Below, piece by piece: positions 9,050 through 18,100 of a DNA stretch of 64,000 bases. The notes beneath the pieces were generated by a model. That model was not told the origin of the DNA. It worked only from the letters and a program-made list of their open reading frames with translations, and searched no databases. This DNA is from UBA1924 sp963976625. Its GTDB lineage: Bacteria > Planctomycetota > Phycisphaerae > Phycisphaerales > UBA1924. How positions within the stretch are numbered: the stretch's first letter is position 1; the number at the start of each line of letters is the position of its first letter. A program made the position numbers and the translations under genes. Location: contig CAXBLA010000001.1 of NCBI GenBank assembly GCA_963976625.1, positions 163,101 through 227,100 on the forward strand, in the 5' to 3' direction.

Positions 9050-10474
9050 TTACGGTGAAGGCTGGGCGACCCGCTTGCCCGCGACCGCGGTCAGCCACAC
9101 GCCCGTCGCCATCGCGTCTTCAGAATCCATCGCCCAGATCACATGGGCTCGCTTGTCGGCATCTACAAATGGCGAGCCAGCAAGCCGCATCAATACTAAG
9201 CGCATCCCGGCTTCATTCGAGTCAATCGCCACCTCGAATCGGTCGAGGACTTGCCCATTGGTATCGAGCAGTTCCAAGACTCCCAGCTCAGACGGTTTGG
9301 TATTCGCTTCGATGACGCGGACGAGTTGGGCATCGCTGGCGGTCAGCACACGCACACAGCGTTCGATCGCGCCCTGGTTGATGCTGTCGACCTGTTGCCC
9401 GTCGATTGTCCAGTTGCCCATCGAGCGGTGCGCGTGATAGCGTTCGACCCCGTCGCGTCCCAAGACCCGCAAACTCGACACTTTGGACGCACCAATGGCT
9501 GCAGGGACCTTGCTGATGTAGGGTTCGACGGAAGCGGTGAGCTTCGAGAGGGCAAGGGTCTCCAGCGTGACCATCGCGGTGCCTGTGGGGGCGAAGACAA
9601 GGGCATACACCGTGTCGCCATTGACATCAGCTCGTGTGCCAATGGTCAGAGTCGTTTGCTGATCTGCAGTGCCCAGTGCCACCTTGGCGATCGGTCGATC
9701 AAGCCCGCTGATCGAATCATCTAAGGGCTCATCTACAAATGCCGCCGTCTGGACTTGCAACAGCGCTTGTATGAGCTCGTCAATCCGATCGTGCTGTCCA
9801 TGGACACCGATCGGGTTGTTGATCCTCCAGCCATTCGAGGCCCGTTCCAATGAGAGTTCCAATCCACCGGCTTCAAGATCAACCTCGCTGACAATCGAGC
9901 CCGGCACATCAAAGATCAGCTTGGATCGCCAGTCGAGCATGCCGAGCTGCACGAACGCATCGGCAATGGTTTTTTCGAGTCGCCCGAACCAACGGGCCGT
10001 CGCTATCCCGTCGCTGCCGCGTTCTTCGACCCGGATCGGGGTCATGCCCCCGGCGGAGTCACGGTCGAACTCGATCCGGATCGATCGCCCATCTTGTTGG
10101 CGGATAACGATTTCTCCAGCGAGGTTCTTGAGCAGATCCGTCGGCGAGATCAACGCCCGGGCCGTCGCCAGCGTGCGGATGCTCCCCCGGGCCTTGGGCG
10201 TCTGGGCGGGCCAGCTGTGATCCATCCCCCCGGCTGACCAGTGGATCAGCCAGCGATCAGGCTGGATCGGATCACGCTCAAGGAACTCTCGATCAAGCTC
10301 GGTCTGCCCCGCCCGGACCATCGCGACGGTGTTGGAAGGGTCGAATCCGATGGTTCGGCTTGTGGCTTCGGGTACATTCCGCAGGGCGGCCTGCTTCTGG
10401 GCCTGGGCAAAGATCACCCCCACCCCGAGCACCCCGGCCACAATGATCCAGATCAGCAGTGTTCGTATCGACAT
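9050..10474 (-). CDS. DUF4340-like membrane-anchored protein
   Basis: A 474-residue protein with one N-terminal membrane segment (residues 5-24, LLIWIIVAGVLGVGVIFAQ) and a large, presumably periplasmic remainder. Repeated modules of the type GWRINNPIGVHGQHDRIDELIQALLQVQ and GNWTIDGQQVDSINQGAIERCVRVLTA resemble the DUF4340 domain. That domain is usually found next to Gld-type ABC transporters. Here no ABC gene is adjacent; an ABC ATPase with a large membrane partner lies 42 kb away. The gene is divergent from the amidotransferase-type gene at 10535, and a shared promoter region of about 60 bases separates them. Function unknown; the family call is moderate. Confidence 0.6.
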   Translation of the reverse strand: MSIRTLLIWIIVAGVLGVGVIFAQAQKQAALRNVPEATSRTIGFDPSNTVAMVRAGQTELDREFLERDPIQPDRWLIHWSAGGMDHSWPAQTPKARGSIRTLATARALISPTDLLKNLAGEIVIRQQDGRSIRIEFDRDSAGGMTPIRVEERGSDGIATARWFGRLEKTIADAFVQLGMLDWRSKLIFDVPGSIVSEVDLEAGGLELSLERASNGWRINNPIGVHGQHDRIDELIQALLQVQTAAFVDEPLDDSISGLDRPIAKVALGTADQQTTLTIGTRADVNGDTVYALVFAPTGTAMVTLETLALSKLTASVEPYISKVPAAIGASKVSSLRVLGRDGVERYHAHRSMGNWTIDGQQVDSINQGAIERCVRVLTASDAQLVRVIEANTKPSELGVLELLDTNGQVLDRFEVAIDSNEAGMRLVLMRLAGSPFVDADKRAHVIWAMDSEDAMATGVWLTAVAGKRVAQPSP

Positions 10475-10534
10475 AGAACTATCCTATCGTCTGTTCGTGC
10501 ACAGATGCCCCAGAGATGGCCGACAAAGAGAAGA

Positions 10535-11263
10535 ATGATGACCACGAACCCGACCAATCCACGGCTAGCCCCGCCCCTGATCGCCATTACCTCGGACCTG
10601 ATGATCCGAAACGATCGCCCGACGGCCTTCCTGACCATGACCTATGTCCAGGCGGTTCAAAAGGCCGGTGGAATCCCCGTGATTCTCCCGCCGATGGATG
10701 CCGATTCACCTTCGCGGCCCATACCCGCATTGATCGAGCGTTTCGATGGCTTCATCCTCTCCGGCGGCGACGACCCCAAGACCGAACCCTTCGGCTGCCC
10801 GACCCACGACGCCATCACTCCGGTGCTTGATGCCCGCCAAGCCTTCGAGACCGCCCTGCTCACCGAACTCGCCAAGCACCCCGATATCCCCGTCCTCGGG
10901 ATCTGCCTGGGCATGCAGATGATGGCCCTGTGCAGCGGCGGCCGGCTCAACCAGCACTTGCCTGACACCCACGAAAACCACGCCATCCACTGGGAGCACC
11001 CCCACGAGATCCGATCCAATGACCAGATGAGCATGGCCACTGGCACAGTCTATTCGAAGCATCGACAAGCGGTTGATGATCCGGGGTCGATGCGCGTCCT
11101 CGCCCAATCAACGGACGGCGTCATCGAAGCCATCGATGACCCGGAGCGTGCGTACACCGTGGGAGTGCAGTGGCACCCAGAGCGGACCGAGGATCAGAAT
11201 CTCGGCCAAGGAATCATCGACGCATTGGTCGCCGCCGCAAGTAATCGCTCGAACTCAAACTGA
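10535..11263 (+). CDS. Class I glutamine amidotransferase-type hydrolase (peptidase C26, PuuD-like)
   Basis: A 242-residue protein that starts at ATG 10535 or 10538, preceded by AAGAGAAG. The longer frame overlaps the divergent neighbour and is unlikely. The class I amidotransferase triad is visible: Cys124 in LGICLGMQMM, His214 and Glu216 in QWHPERTE. The early segment AITSDLMIRNDRPTAFLTMTY and GGDDPKTEPFG fit the gamma-glutamyl-GABA hydrolase/PuuD family. Members cleave gamma-glutamyl bonds without a synthetase partner. No other putrescine genes are visible, so the exact substrate is open. It ends two bases before the convergent metF stop. Confidence 0.8.
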   Translation: MMTTNPTNPRLAPPLIAITSDLMIRNDRPTAFLTMTYVQAVQKAGGIPVILPPMDADSPSRPIPALIERFDGFILSGGDDPKTEPFGCPTHDAITPVLDARQAFETALLTELAKHPDIPVLGICLGMQMMALCSGGRLNQHLPDTHENHAIHWEHPHEIRSNDQMSMATGTVYSKHRQAVDDPGSMRVLAQSTDGVIEAIDDPERAYTVGVQWHPERTEDQNLGQGIIDALVAAASNRSNSN

Positions 11264-11264
11264 T

Positions 11265-12206
11265 TTAGAAGTCCAGCATCGACCCGCCGCCGAGTTGTTC
11301 GGAGTTGGCGACGCCGAGCGTTTTGTAGATTTCAAGCGTGGCGCTTGAAGTGTTGAGCGTGTAGAAATGAATGCCCGCCACGCGATGGTCCAGCAGGTCC
11401 CGGCACTGCTCAGTGGCCCAGTGCACGCCCACACGGCGGATCGCTTCAGCCGATCCATCCGTCCGTCGGACCATCCGCAGCAACGGGGCGGGGAACCGCA
11501 TGCCCTGGGCGAGGTCAGACATCCGCTTCATCCCCGCGATCGATTGGATCGGCATGACCCCACACAAAATCGGCACGCGGATCCCCGACATCTCGCACCG
11601 ATCGCGGAAGTCATAGAGGTCTCGGTTATCGAAGAACATCTGCGTGATGATGTAGTCCGCCCCGGCGTCGATTTTTGCTTTGAGATAATCCATCTCGTCG
11701 AGCCGATTGGGCGTGCCCGGGTGCCCCTCGGGGAAGCCTGCAACGCCGATCCCAAACCCGGTGAAACTTGGATTGGATTGAGTCTTCTGATCGCTGATCG
11801 TTCGGATGAACTTCACAAGCTGCGACGCGTTGGAGAACCGATCGCTCGACCAGTCGTGATCCGTGTCCTTGGGCGCATCTCCACGCAGGGCGAGGATACT
11901 CTGGATCCCACGATCGGCGTACCCTTCGACCATCGAGCGGATCTCTTCCTCGGAATGATTCACGCAGGTCAGGTGGGGGACGGTCACGATCCCGGTCTCT
12001 TTGCGGACCCGGTGCACGAGATCGAGAGTCAGCTGTCGCGTCGATCCTCCGGCGCCGTAGGTCACGCTGACAAACGATGGTCCGAGCTCTTCGAGCTTGA
12101 CAATATGATCAAAGAGCTTGTCGGCCCCCTCGCTGGTCTTGGGGGGGAAGAATTCAAACGAAAAGCTCGTCTGCGACCCGTGAATGATCCGATCGAATGC
12201 AGTCAT
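11265..12206 (-). CDS. metF: Methylenetetrahydrofolate reductase
   Basis: This flavoprotein reduces 5,10-methylene-THF to 5-methyl-THF and so supplies methyl groups to methionine synthase. The TIM-barrel signatures are in order: SFEFFPPKTSEGADKL, FVSVTYGAGGSTR, PHLTCVNHS, ILALRGDAPKD, GVAGFPEGHP, and KIDAGADYIITQMFFD. Length of 313 residues is normal for the bacterial enzyme. The start ATG is at 12206, divergent from the LuxR-type gene. It is functionally linked to ahcY and the ArsR-methyltransferase fusion 3-6 kb away, though not in the same operon. I do not see the symmetric operator of that operon upstream of metF. Confidence 0.95.
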   Translation of the reverse strand: MTAFDRIIHGSQTSFSFEFFPPKTSEGADKLFDHIVKLEELGPSFVSVTYGAGGSTRQLTLDLVHRVRKETGIVTVPHLTCVNHSEEEIRSMVEGYADRGIQSILALRGDAPKDTDHDWSSDRFSNASQLVKFIRTISDQKTQSNPSFTGFGIGVAGFPEGHPGTPNRLDEMDYLKAKIDAGADYIITQMFFDNRDLYDFRDRCEMSGIRVPILCGVMPIQSIAGMKRMSDLAQGMRFPAPLLRMVRRTDGSAEAIRRVGVHWATEQCRDLLDHRVAGIHFYTLNTSSATLEIYKTLGVANSEQLGGGSMLDF

Positions 12207-12370
12207 GCCGCCACTCCCAATCCGTTCGGCAAGTACATATACACCGATAACTCGGAAGAATGATCGTTGCTCTGTGTGCTTTTGTGCTTCATCGCGTCCC
12301 TATATTCGGGTACACTCCTCGCTGAGCATTCGAAATTATGCTTGAGTGTGCTCAAATCAGGAGTCTGTGT

Positions 12371-13168
12371 ATGTTTGCCCATCTGTCTGCTCGCGATGTC
12401 CATGAATGCCACCAGCTGGCCGGCGCTTGCCGAGAGCTCGGGGCCCATGTCGACGCGTGGCGCCATCACCTGCTCACCTCGCTGCGTCAGTTCGTCGGGG
12501 CCCAGGTCATCATCAACTCCGAGATCGAGAACTTCGGGTCGATGAATGCCGATGATTCCAAGTTCATCGGCGTCCACCGAACGGGCTGGATCTCCGACGA
12601 CGCCGAGACCCGATGGCGTGAATACGCCCAGTCGATCCCCGTCGAGCGCACCCCCGAATACCCGTACCTCTCCAAGTTCTCGGGCAAGAAGATGGTGCTC
12701 TCGCGCGATCAGATCTGGGGACGGGCCTCGTGGTACCGCTCGCACACCTTCAACGAGATCCACCGCGAGTGCGGCATCGACGACTATGTCATCTCGATCT
12801 GTCCAACGAACATCCCAGGACGGTGTACCACGCTCTGGCTCCACAAAGGGGTCGGGAGCCAGGACTTCACTCAGCGTGAGCAAGAGATTATCTCGATGGT
12901 CCACATGACGATCAACACCGAGATCGGGACCTACCTCGCCGCCGCCGACGAGCCCGCGCTCAGCTCGTTGACCAACCGGAGGCTCCAGGTGCTCGATCGT
13001 CTGCTCGCTGGCGACTCCGAAAAACAGATCGCGTATCAGCTTGAAGTCGGTAAGGCTGCGATCCACGACCATGTGCTGGCGATCTACCGCCACTTCGGTG
13101 TTTCGTCGCGTGGCGAGCTGCTCGCCAAGTTCATTGGTCGAGCTCGCCCACGCTTCGATCAGCCCTGA
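12371..13168 (+). CDS. LuxR-family transcriptional regulator
   Basis: A 265-residue protein. I chose ATG 12371 because AGGAG lies at 12359-12363, seven bases upstream; an in-frame ATG at 12338 lacks this. Residues about 200-258 form a GerE/LuxR helix-turn-helix: SLTNRRLQVLDRLLAG, then SEKQIAYQLEVGKAAIHDHV, then the dimerisation segment IYRHFGVSSRGELLAKF. The first 190 residues look like a globular sensor domain (PAS/GAF-like in feel), but no receiver aspartate or autoinducer signature is recognisable. A terminator follows, so it is transcribed alone. Neighbouring secreted genes are possible but unproven targets. Confidence 0.82.
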   Translation: MFAHLSARDVHECHQLAGACRELGAHVDAWRHHLLTSLRQFVGAQVIINSEIENFGSMNADDSKFIGVHRTGWISDDAETRWREYAQSIPVERTPEYPYLSKFSGKKMVLSRDQIWGRASWYRSHTFNEIHRECGIDDYVISICPTNIPGRCTTLWLHKGVGSQDFTQREQEIISMVHMTINTEIGTYLAAADEPALSSLTNRRLQVLDRLLAGDSEKQIAYQLEVGKAAIHDHVLAIYRHFGVSSRGELLAKFIGRARPRFDQP

Positions 13169-13200
13169 TCCGAATCCATTTTTGTTGTTCCCGATGGAGA

Positions 13201-13228
13201 CCCCACCAAAGAGTGGGGCTGCTTTTTG
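13201..13228 (+). terminator. Rho-independent terminator after the LuxR-type gene
   Basis: CCCCAC (13201-13206) pairs with GTGGGG (13213-13218) across a 6-base loop, followed by CTGCTTTTTG. It is 33 bases after the stop codon. Confidence 0.75.
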
Positions 13229-13312
13229 TCTGCGGTGCACGAAGATAGACATGTTGCAGGGCAATGGGCCCTGGATCAGATATTGCAGACACGAATCACC
13301 AGGAGCAAAAGA

Positions 13313-14284
13313 ATGCACATCGGTATCAAATCTCTCGTCACGCTCACAGTACTCCTCGGCGCCTCCGCCGCACACGGCGAGGTCATCCTTTTCGCCGGCG
13401 AGCAGGGCATCGTTCGCCAGCTCGACACACAGACCGGCGAGGTCACCTTCCGGGGAACCTGCGGCGGCCCGGTCAACTCCATGATCGTGTACAACGATTC
13501 GCTGTATATCGGGGATCGCAGCGGCGTGGTCTACATCCTCGACCTCGAGTCGGACACCATCAGCAACACCTTCGCCATCGACAGCGACGCGAGCGCCATG
13601 GCCCTGCAGGGCGATGAACTCGTGATCGCCGACAGCGTGGGCTCGTTGGATTACATCGATCTGGCGACCAACGAGATCAACCGATCCATCGTGGTTTCGG
13701 GCACCGACATCACCGCCATGGGGATCGACGGGGGTGGCTTGTTCGTTGGTGGTCAGTCCACCATCGCTCAGCGATCGCACATTGATCAGAACAACTTCCA
13801 GTTCTTCGCCGCCTGCGGCTCGATGATCAACTCGATGACCTTCGGCGATGACACCCTCTACCTCGGCGGCATCGCTTTCGGTGGGGCTCATGCCGGCACC
13901 GTTTATCTCTTCGATAAGTTCGAGGGTGGCGTCAACTACTCCGGAACCCACGGGGTTGATTCGGACACCACCGCGATGGTGCACGCAGAAACCATGCTCT
14001 ACATCGCCGGCAGCGATGGCGTGATCCACGAAATGGACACCGATTCGGGCGAGATCGTGCGGACCTTTGAGACGGGTGTCGATATCCAAGCCATGACCGT
14101 CGCTCACGAGGCTCAGTCGTGCCGAGTCGATTTCGATGCCTCGGGCAGGCTCGATTTTCACGATGTCAGCCACTTTATCGACATCTTCGCTGAGCGTCTG
14201 GTTCCCGCGGACATCGACGGCGATGGCGAGTACAACTTCTTCGATGTGAGCATGTTCCTGGATTTCTTCTCCAGCGGCTGTTAA
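13313..14284 (+). CDS. Secreted beta-propeller-like protein with dockerin-like C-terminus
   Basis: A 323-residue protein starting at ATG 13313, with AGGAG 8 bases upstream. Residues 1-24 are a signal peptide (HIGIKSLVTLTVLLGASAAHG). The body consists of roughly 40-residue repeats ending in patterns such as VYILDLESDTI, DYIDLATNEI, VYLFDKFEGG and IHEMDTDSGEI. These recall quinoprotein/WD-type propeller blades. Residues about 270-323 are two EF-hand/dockerin-like units, DFDASGRLDFHDVSHFIDIF and DIDGDGEYNFFDVSMFLDFF, closely matching the end of the S8 protease at 4035. It is probably extracellular. No catalytic motif is seen, so a binding role is plausible. Confidence 0.75.
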   Translation: MHIGIKSLVTLTVLLGASAAHGEVILFAGEQGIVRQLDTQTGEVTFRGTCGGPVNSMIVYNDSLYIGDRSGVVYILDLESDTISNTFAIDSDASAMALQGDELVIADSVGSLDYIDLATNEINRSIVVSGTDITAMGIDGGGLFVGGQSTIAQRSHIDQNNFQFFAACGSMINSMTFGDDTLYLGGIAFGGAHAGTVYLFDKFEGGVNYSGTHGVDSDTTAMVHAETMLYIAGSDGVIHEMDTDSGEIVRTFETGVDIQAMTVAHEAQSCRVDFDASGRLDFHDVSHFIDIFAERLVPADIDGDGEYNFFDVSMFLDFFSSGC

Positions 14285-14295
14285 CTCCATACCTG

Positions 14296-15516
14296 TCATC
14301 CCTTTCTTTCTCCCCACACATGCTCAGGCGTGTGTGGGGCTTTTGATGGAGTGAGGCGCTCGGCGATGACCGCTGTGAGCTTCTGATCGATGCGATAGAT
14401 GAAAACGGTGAGCTGATCGTTGGTCCCTTTGCCCTTGAGTGCCCGCTGCTCATCGTCTGGATTGATTACACCACCGCGTGTTCGAACCTCGACAATACCA
14501 CCATCATGCTTGCGGAGGGCCGCTTTGACCCGCTTGCGGTTCCAGCCGAGGGTTTCGTGAACACGGTGCCAGCGGATCATCGGATGTGCAACAGGTTCTT
14601 CGCTCGTCACCATACCTGTGCCTGGATGCACAAGTTGTATATCGGTCAGTTCGAGCAGTTCACCAACCAGATCCGCCCGCTCAAGGCACGGATCAAGCGT
14701 GCCCAGATACGAACCGATTGGGGCGGAGTCTTCCGGTCGCCAAGGCTCGCCCGCGATGGTTGAAACCGAGCCATTGCCCAAGAGCTTGGTCGCTCGTCGT
14801 TCGTGCTCGCCCGCGTGGTTCCCTGTCCAGAGTATGCCCTGGGTCAGCCCGCCGATTTCGGAGAGGATCTCGAGCTCGCCTTCGGGCAGATCATCGCCAT
14901 GCACGCCCGGATTGAGTTTGATCGCCCCGCCTGCAAATCGCTCGATCAGCTGATCCCACACTGCTGGCCCAGGCATGAAATCTTCGATGTCGAGCGTGCG
15001 GGTCCCGTTGTTGGTGCGTCGCGCTGGGTCGAGATGGAATGCGTCGGCTTGCGGGCAGTCGTCCCATGCATCGCCGCAGACGACATCGAACCCGGTGTTG
15101 TAATTGTACATCCACGCTCTAGAGGGAGAACTATCAATGCCGATGGGTATGAGCCCCACCTTACCGAGCCCCCAAGAGTCGCCCCCGATGCCGCAGCACA
15201 GATCGGCGACCCGGTCACCAGGTGTTAGCACCTTGGCGAATCGTTGTGCCTTGTACAGGCTTGAAGCTGCGGAGCTGGCCATCTCGATGCCGGGCAGATC
15301 CGAGATCATGTGCTGTGCGAACTCGGGATCGAGCTTCTTGGCACCCTTGACCCGCGCCCGCTTGGCATCGCTCGCGGCCCGAACCTGCTCGGCGCTCATT
15401 TTCTTGCGCATCGCGGCAATCTGGGCCGTCGTCGGCGAGAGCGGCATGGTGTTGATCGCTTCGAGCCCTTGGGCGCTCGCAAGCCACTGCCATGTTGTTA
15501 ACTGCTCATCGCTCAT
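14296..15516 (-). CDS. Class I SAM-dependent methyltransferase with THUMP-like C-terminal domain
   Basis: A 406-residue protein starting at ATG 15516 (TTG at 15519 is an alternative). The methyltransferase core has motif I as VADLCCGIGGDSWGLG, acidic IGIDSSP, and a motif IV-like FHLDPARRTN. It is followed by IKLNPGVHGDDLP and ILWTGNHAG. The C-terminal section (EEPVAHPMIRWHRV, LGWNRKRVKAALRKHDGG, EVRTRGG) fits the small THUMP-like domain seen in putative RNA/ribosomal methyltransferases of Actinobacteria and Planctomycetes. Target unknown; an RNA substrate is likely from the domain. It lies downstream of ahcY on the same strand, 57 bases away, so the SAH it makes would be recycled by its neighbour. 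Confidence 0.75.
   Translation of the reverse strand: MSDEQLTTWQWLASAQGLEAINTMPLSPTTAQIAAMRKKMSAEQVRAASDAKRARVKGAKKLDPEFAQHMISDLPGIEMASSAASSLYKAQRFAKVLTPGDRVADLCCGIGGDSWGLGKVGLIPIGIDSSPSRAWMYNYNTGFDVVCGDAWDDCPQADAFHLDPARRTNNGTRTLDIEDFMPGPAVWDQLIERFAGGAIKLNPGVHGDDLPEGELEILSEIGGLTQGILWTGNHAGEHERRATKLLGNGSVSTIAGEPWRPEDSAPIGSYLGTLDPCLERADLVGELLELTDIQLVHPGTGMVTSEEPVAHPMIRWHRVHETLGWNRKRVKAALRKHDGGIVEVRTRGGVINPDDEQRALKGKGTNDQLTVFIYRIDQKLTAVIAERLTPSKAPHTPEHVWGERKG
14312..14344 (+). terminator. Rho-independent terminator after the propeller/dockerin gene
   Basis: CCCCACACA (14312-14320) pairs perfectly with TGTGTGGGG (14331-14339), loop 10 bases, followed by CTTTTG. It overlaps the 3' end of the convergent methyltransferase gene. 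The reverse strand has no T tract, so it probably works in one direction. Confidence 0.75.
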
Positions 15517-15522
15517 CAAGAT

Positions 15523-15548
15523 GGCGGCGTGCCTTTCGATACGCCGCC
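15523..15548 (-). repeat. GC-rich hairpin between ahcY and the methyltransferase gene
   Basis: GGCGGCGT (15523-15530) pairs with ACGCCGCC (15541-15548) across a 10-base loop. On the minus strand it sits 25 bases after the ahcY stop and 7 bases before the next ATG. No T tract follows, so it may be an attenuator or a translational block rather than a terminator. Confidence 0.45.
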
Positions 15549-15573
15549 CTGTGTGTCTTTAATCTACGCTGAT

Positions 15574-17067
15574 TTAGTAGCGGTAGTGGTTTGGCTTGTA
15601 CGGGCCATCGACCGGGATGTCGAGGTACGATGCCTGATCATCGGTCAGCTTCACGCCCAGCTTGTCGAGATGCAGGCGAGCGACCTGCTCGTCGAGGTGC
15701 TTGGGAAGCACATGCACGCTGTTGTCATACTTCTCGAGATGCTCGGCCAGTTCGATCTGAGCGATCACCTGGTTGGTGAAGCTCGCGCTCATCACGAAGC
15801 TGGGGTGACCGGTCGCGCAACCGAGGTTGAGCAGGCGCCCCTCTGCCAGGACCAAGATGCTCGTGCCCTTGGACTTGAACAGGAACTCGTCGAACTGAGG
15901 CTTGATGTTGATCCGCTCGACATCCGCATCCTTCATCAGCGGCTCCATCTGGATCTCGTTATCGAAGTGACCGATGTTGCCGATGATGGCCTTGTTCTTC
16001 ATCCGCTTCATGTGATCGAGCGTGATGATGTCCTTGTTGCCGGTGGTGGTAACGAAGATATCCGCGGTCTCGACGAAGTCTTCGAGCGTGGTCACTTCGT
16101 AGCCTTCCATCGCAGCCTGGAGCGCACAGATCGGGTCGATCTCGGTGACGATCACACGGCAGCCCTGGCCCTTGAGCGACTGGCAGCAGCCCTTGCCCAC
16201 ATCGCCGTAACCACAGACCACGGCCACCTTGCCTGAGATCATGACATCCGAAGCTCGGTTGAGCCCGTCGATGAGCGAGTGGCGACAGCCGTAGACATTG
16301 TCAAACTTGGACTTGGTCACCGAGTCGTTGACATTGATCGCGGGGAACGGGAGCTTGCCAGCAGCGGCGAGTTGGTACAGGCGATGCACGCCGGTGGTGG
16401 TCTCTTCCGAGATCCCACGGATAGCGGGGGTGTTCTTCTGGAACCAGCCCGGGTTGGTCTCGATGGTCGAGCTGATGGTCGCGAGGACATGCTTCCATTC
16501 TTCGGAATCGGTCTCGGCGTTCCACTGCGGGATCGATCCGGAGTTCTCGTAGTCGATGCCGTTGATCATGAAGAGCGAAGCGTCGCCGCCGTCGTCCACG
16601 ATCTGGTCCGGGCCCGAGCCGTCTGGGTAGGTGAGTGCTTGCTTGGTGCACCACCAGTACTCTTCAAGAGTCTCGCCCTTCCACGCGAACACGGGCACGC
16701 CCTTGGGGTTCTCAGGGGTGCCGCCGTCTTCGGTGCGACCAACAACCACAGCCGCGGCTGCGAAGTCCTGGGTCGAGAAGATGTTGCACGAGCACCAGCG
16801 GACATCAGCACCCAGGGCGGTGAGGGTCTCGATGAGCACCGCGGTCTGGACAGTCATGTGCAGCGAGCCCATGATCTTGAGTCCTTTGAGCGGCTTGCTT
16901 TCGCCGTACTGTGTACGAAGCGACATCAGCCCGGGCATCTCGTGCTCGGCCAAGCGGAGTTCCTTACGCCCGTGCTCATGCTGGCTCAGGTCGCGGACTT
17001 TAAACTGGATGCCGTTGATCTCGTCTACGGTCATCATCGATGATGGTGCGGCTGCGGTGGCGGTCAT
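15574..17067 (-). CDS. ahcY: Adenosylhomocysteinase
   Basis: S-adenosylhomocysteine hydrolase splits SAH into adenosine and homocysteine with tightly bound NAD, relieving product inhibition of methyltransferases. Signatures: GSLHMTVQTAVLIETL, WCSCNIFSTQDFAAAA, the NAD motif VVCGYGDVGKGCCQSLKGQG, TTGNKDII, IGNIGHFDNEI, and a C-terminus KPNHYRY matching the family's ending. Length of 497 residues is at the long end. I chose ATG 17067 because AAGGA lies about 9 bases upstream; ATG 17076 would overlap that site. It is 54 bases downstream of the ArsR-methyltransferase fusion gene on the same strand and is almost certainly co-transcribed with it. Confidence 0.97.
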   Translation of the reverse strand: MTATAAAPSSMMTVDEINGIQFKVRDLSQHEHGRKELRLAEHEMPGLMSLRTQYGESKPLKGLKIMGSLHMTVQTAVLIETLTALGADVRWCSCNIFSTQDFAAAAVVVGRTEDGGTPENPKGVPVFAWKGETLEEYWWCTKQALTYPDGSGPDQIVDDGGDASLFMINGIDYENSGSIPQWNAETDSEEWKHVLATISSTIETNPGWFQKNTPAIRGISEETTTGVHRLYQLAAAGKLPFPAINVNDSVTKSKFDNVYGCRHSLIDGLNRASDVMISGKVAVVCGYGDVGKGCCQSLKGQGCRVIVTEIDPICALQAAMEGYEVTTLEDFVETADIFVTTTGNKDIITLDHMKRMKNKAIIGNIGHFDNEIQMEPLMKDADVERINIKPQFDEFLFKSKGTSILVLAEGRLLNLGCATGHPSFVMSASFTNQVIAQIELAEHLEKYDNSVHVLPKHLDEQVARLHLDKLGVKLTDDQASYLDIPVDGPYKPNHYRY

Positions 17068-17121
17068 GGTGTTCATCCTTGTGAGTGTGTGACTCGGTCA
17101 CGGTGTGTTCTTTGGGAGTTT

Positions 17122-18099
17122 TCAGATGCGAGCTACCGCTGCGAACAGCGATGGTCCGGATGCGTCGATCCCAGGTCGGAGTTTGTGGATCCGGACATGT
17201 TGGTATCCGGCCTTGTGAAAAATTTCAGTCTGTTGTTCGTCGGAAAATCCGAGGTGCACATGCCCCATGGCATGGCGGTATTCGTGCCGGTTGTGCTCGC
17301 ACATATCGACCACCAGCAGCATTCCGCCGCCGTTGGTGGTGCGGAGCACGCGTTTGATCTCGATGAGTGCAGCAATGGGGTCCTCAACATGGTGCAGGAC
17401 CAGCACGCACGCCGCGGCGTCGATGCTGTTGTCGTCCATGGGCAAGTCGGTCAGATCACCGGTGAGGAAAGAGACATTCGATGCGTCCTGGCGAGCCTCG
17501 GCGAGCCTGTTCTTCGCAGCGTCGAGCATTTCTGGCGATCGATCCACGGCTGTCACATGTTCAACCCACGGGCAGAGCAGCTCGGTCGCATTCCCGGTGC
17601 CGCACCCGAGGTCGGCCGCGTGCCATGTCGGATTCAGGAACCCGAGCAGAGAACTGTCAGTGAAAGCCCGCCCGAACATGTTGTTCCGCAGGTCGTCCCA
17701 TTCTCCGGCGACACGCCCGAAGAACCCTGCCGAGTCCGTCATCCGCTCAGCGAGCACCGCACGCAAACGACGATCGTCCTCAAGCAGATTCGCGTCATCA
17801 CCGAGTTGTTCTTTGATGCTGCCCCAGATCGCCCGCAGGTGGGCGGGGAGATCTTCTAGGACGACCCGGTAGTACGCAGATGGCCCAGCGGTGCGTTTAA
17901 AGAGCCAGCCGCCATCGGAGAGCACCCGCAGATGGCGAGAGCCCGACGATTGAGGGATCTGGAGCACACGCACGAGTTCACCGACCGCCAGTTCCTGCTC
18001 TTCGAGCACGCGGATCATGCGGAGGCGTACCGAGTCGTTGAGCTGCGAAAGCACCTCAACGGCGGATTGACTCGTTAAAATGGGCTGTTGCTTGATCAT
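17122..18099 (-). CDS. ArsR-family regulator fused to a SAM-dependent methyltransferase domain
   Basis: A 325-residue two-domain protein. Residues about 10-90 are an ArsR/SmtB winged helix (NDSVRLRMIRVLEE, then the recognition helix QSSGSRHLRVL at 50-60, then the wing). The metal-binding Cys pair of the classic ELCVC motif is absent (it reads ELAVG), so a metal ligand is unlikely. Residues about 155-285 are a class I methyltransferase: motif I DLGCGTG at 163-169, DRSPEML, and CVLVLHHVEDP. It leads an operon with ahcY. ArsR-type regulators of the methionine cycle that respond to SAH (SahR) are known in Proteobacteria. By analogy this protein probably senses SAM or SAH. A long palindrome overlaps its own promoter. 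Confidence 0.85.
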   Translation of the reverse strand: MIKQQPILTSQSAVEVLSQLNDSVRLRMIRVLEEQELAVGELVRVLQIPQSSGSRHLRVLSDGGWLFKRTAGPSAYYRVVLEDLPAHLRAIWGSIKEQLGDDANLLEDDRRLRAVLAERMTDSAGFFGRVAGEWDDLRNNMFGRAFTDSSLLGFLNPTWHAADLGCGTGNATELLCPWVEHVTAVDRSPEMLDAAKNRLAEARQDASNVSFLTGDLTDLPMDDNSIDAAACVLVLHHVEDPIAALIEIKRVLRTTNGGGMLLVVDMCEHNRHEYRHAMGHVHLGFSDEQQTEIFHKAGYQHVRIHKLRPGIDASGPSLFAAVARI

Positions 18100-18100
18100 T

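Noticed and set aside
12203..14317. A 704-residue open frame on the minus strand across the LuxR-type and propeller genes
   Set aside because: It is antisense to two well-supported genes with ribosome-binding sites, has no recognisable domain, and is the kind of long frame that GC-rich codon bias leaves open.
15574..17121. SAH riboswitch before ahcY
   Set aside because: The gap between the ArsR-fusion gene and ahcY is only 54 bases and shows none of the conserved SAH riboswitch pairing; control is more likely at the upstream promoter.
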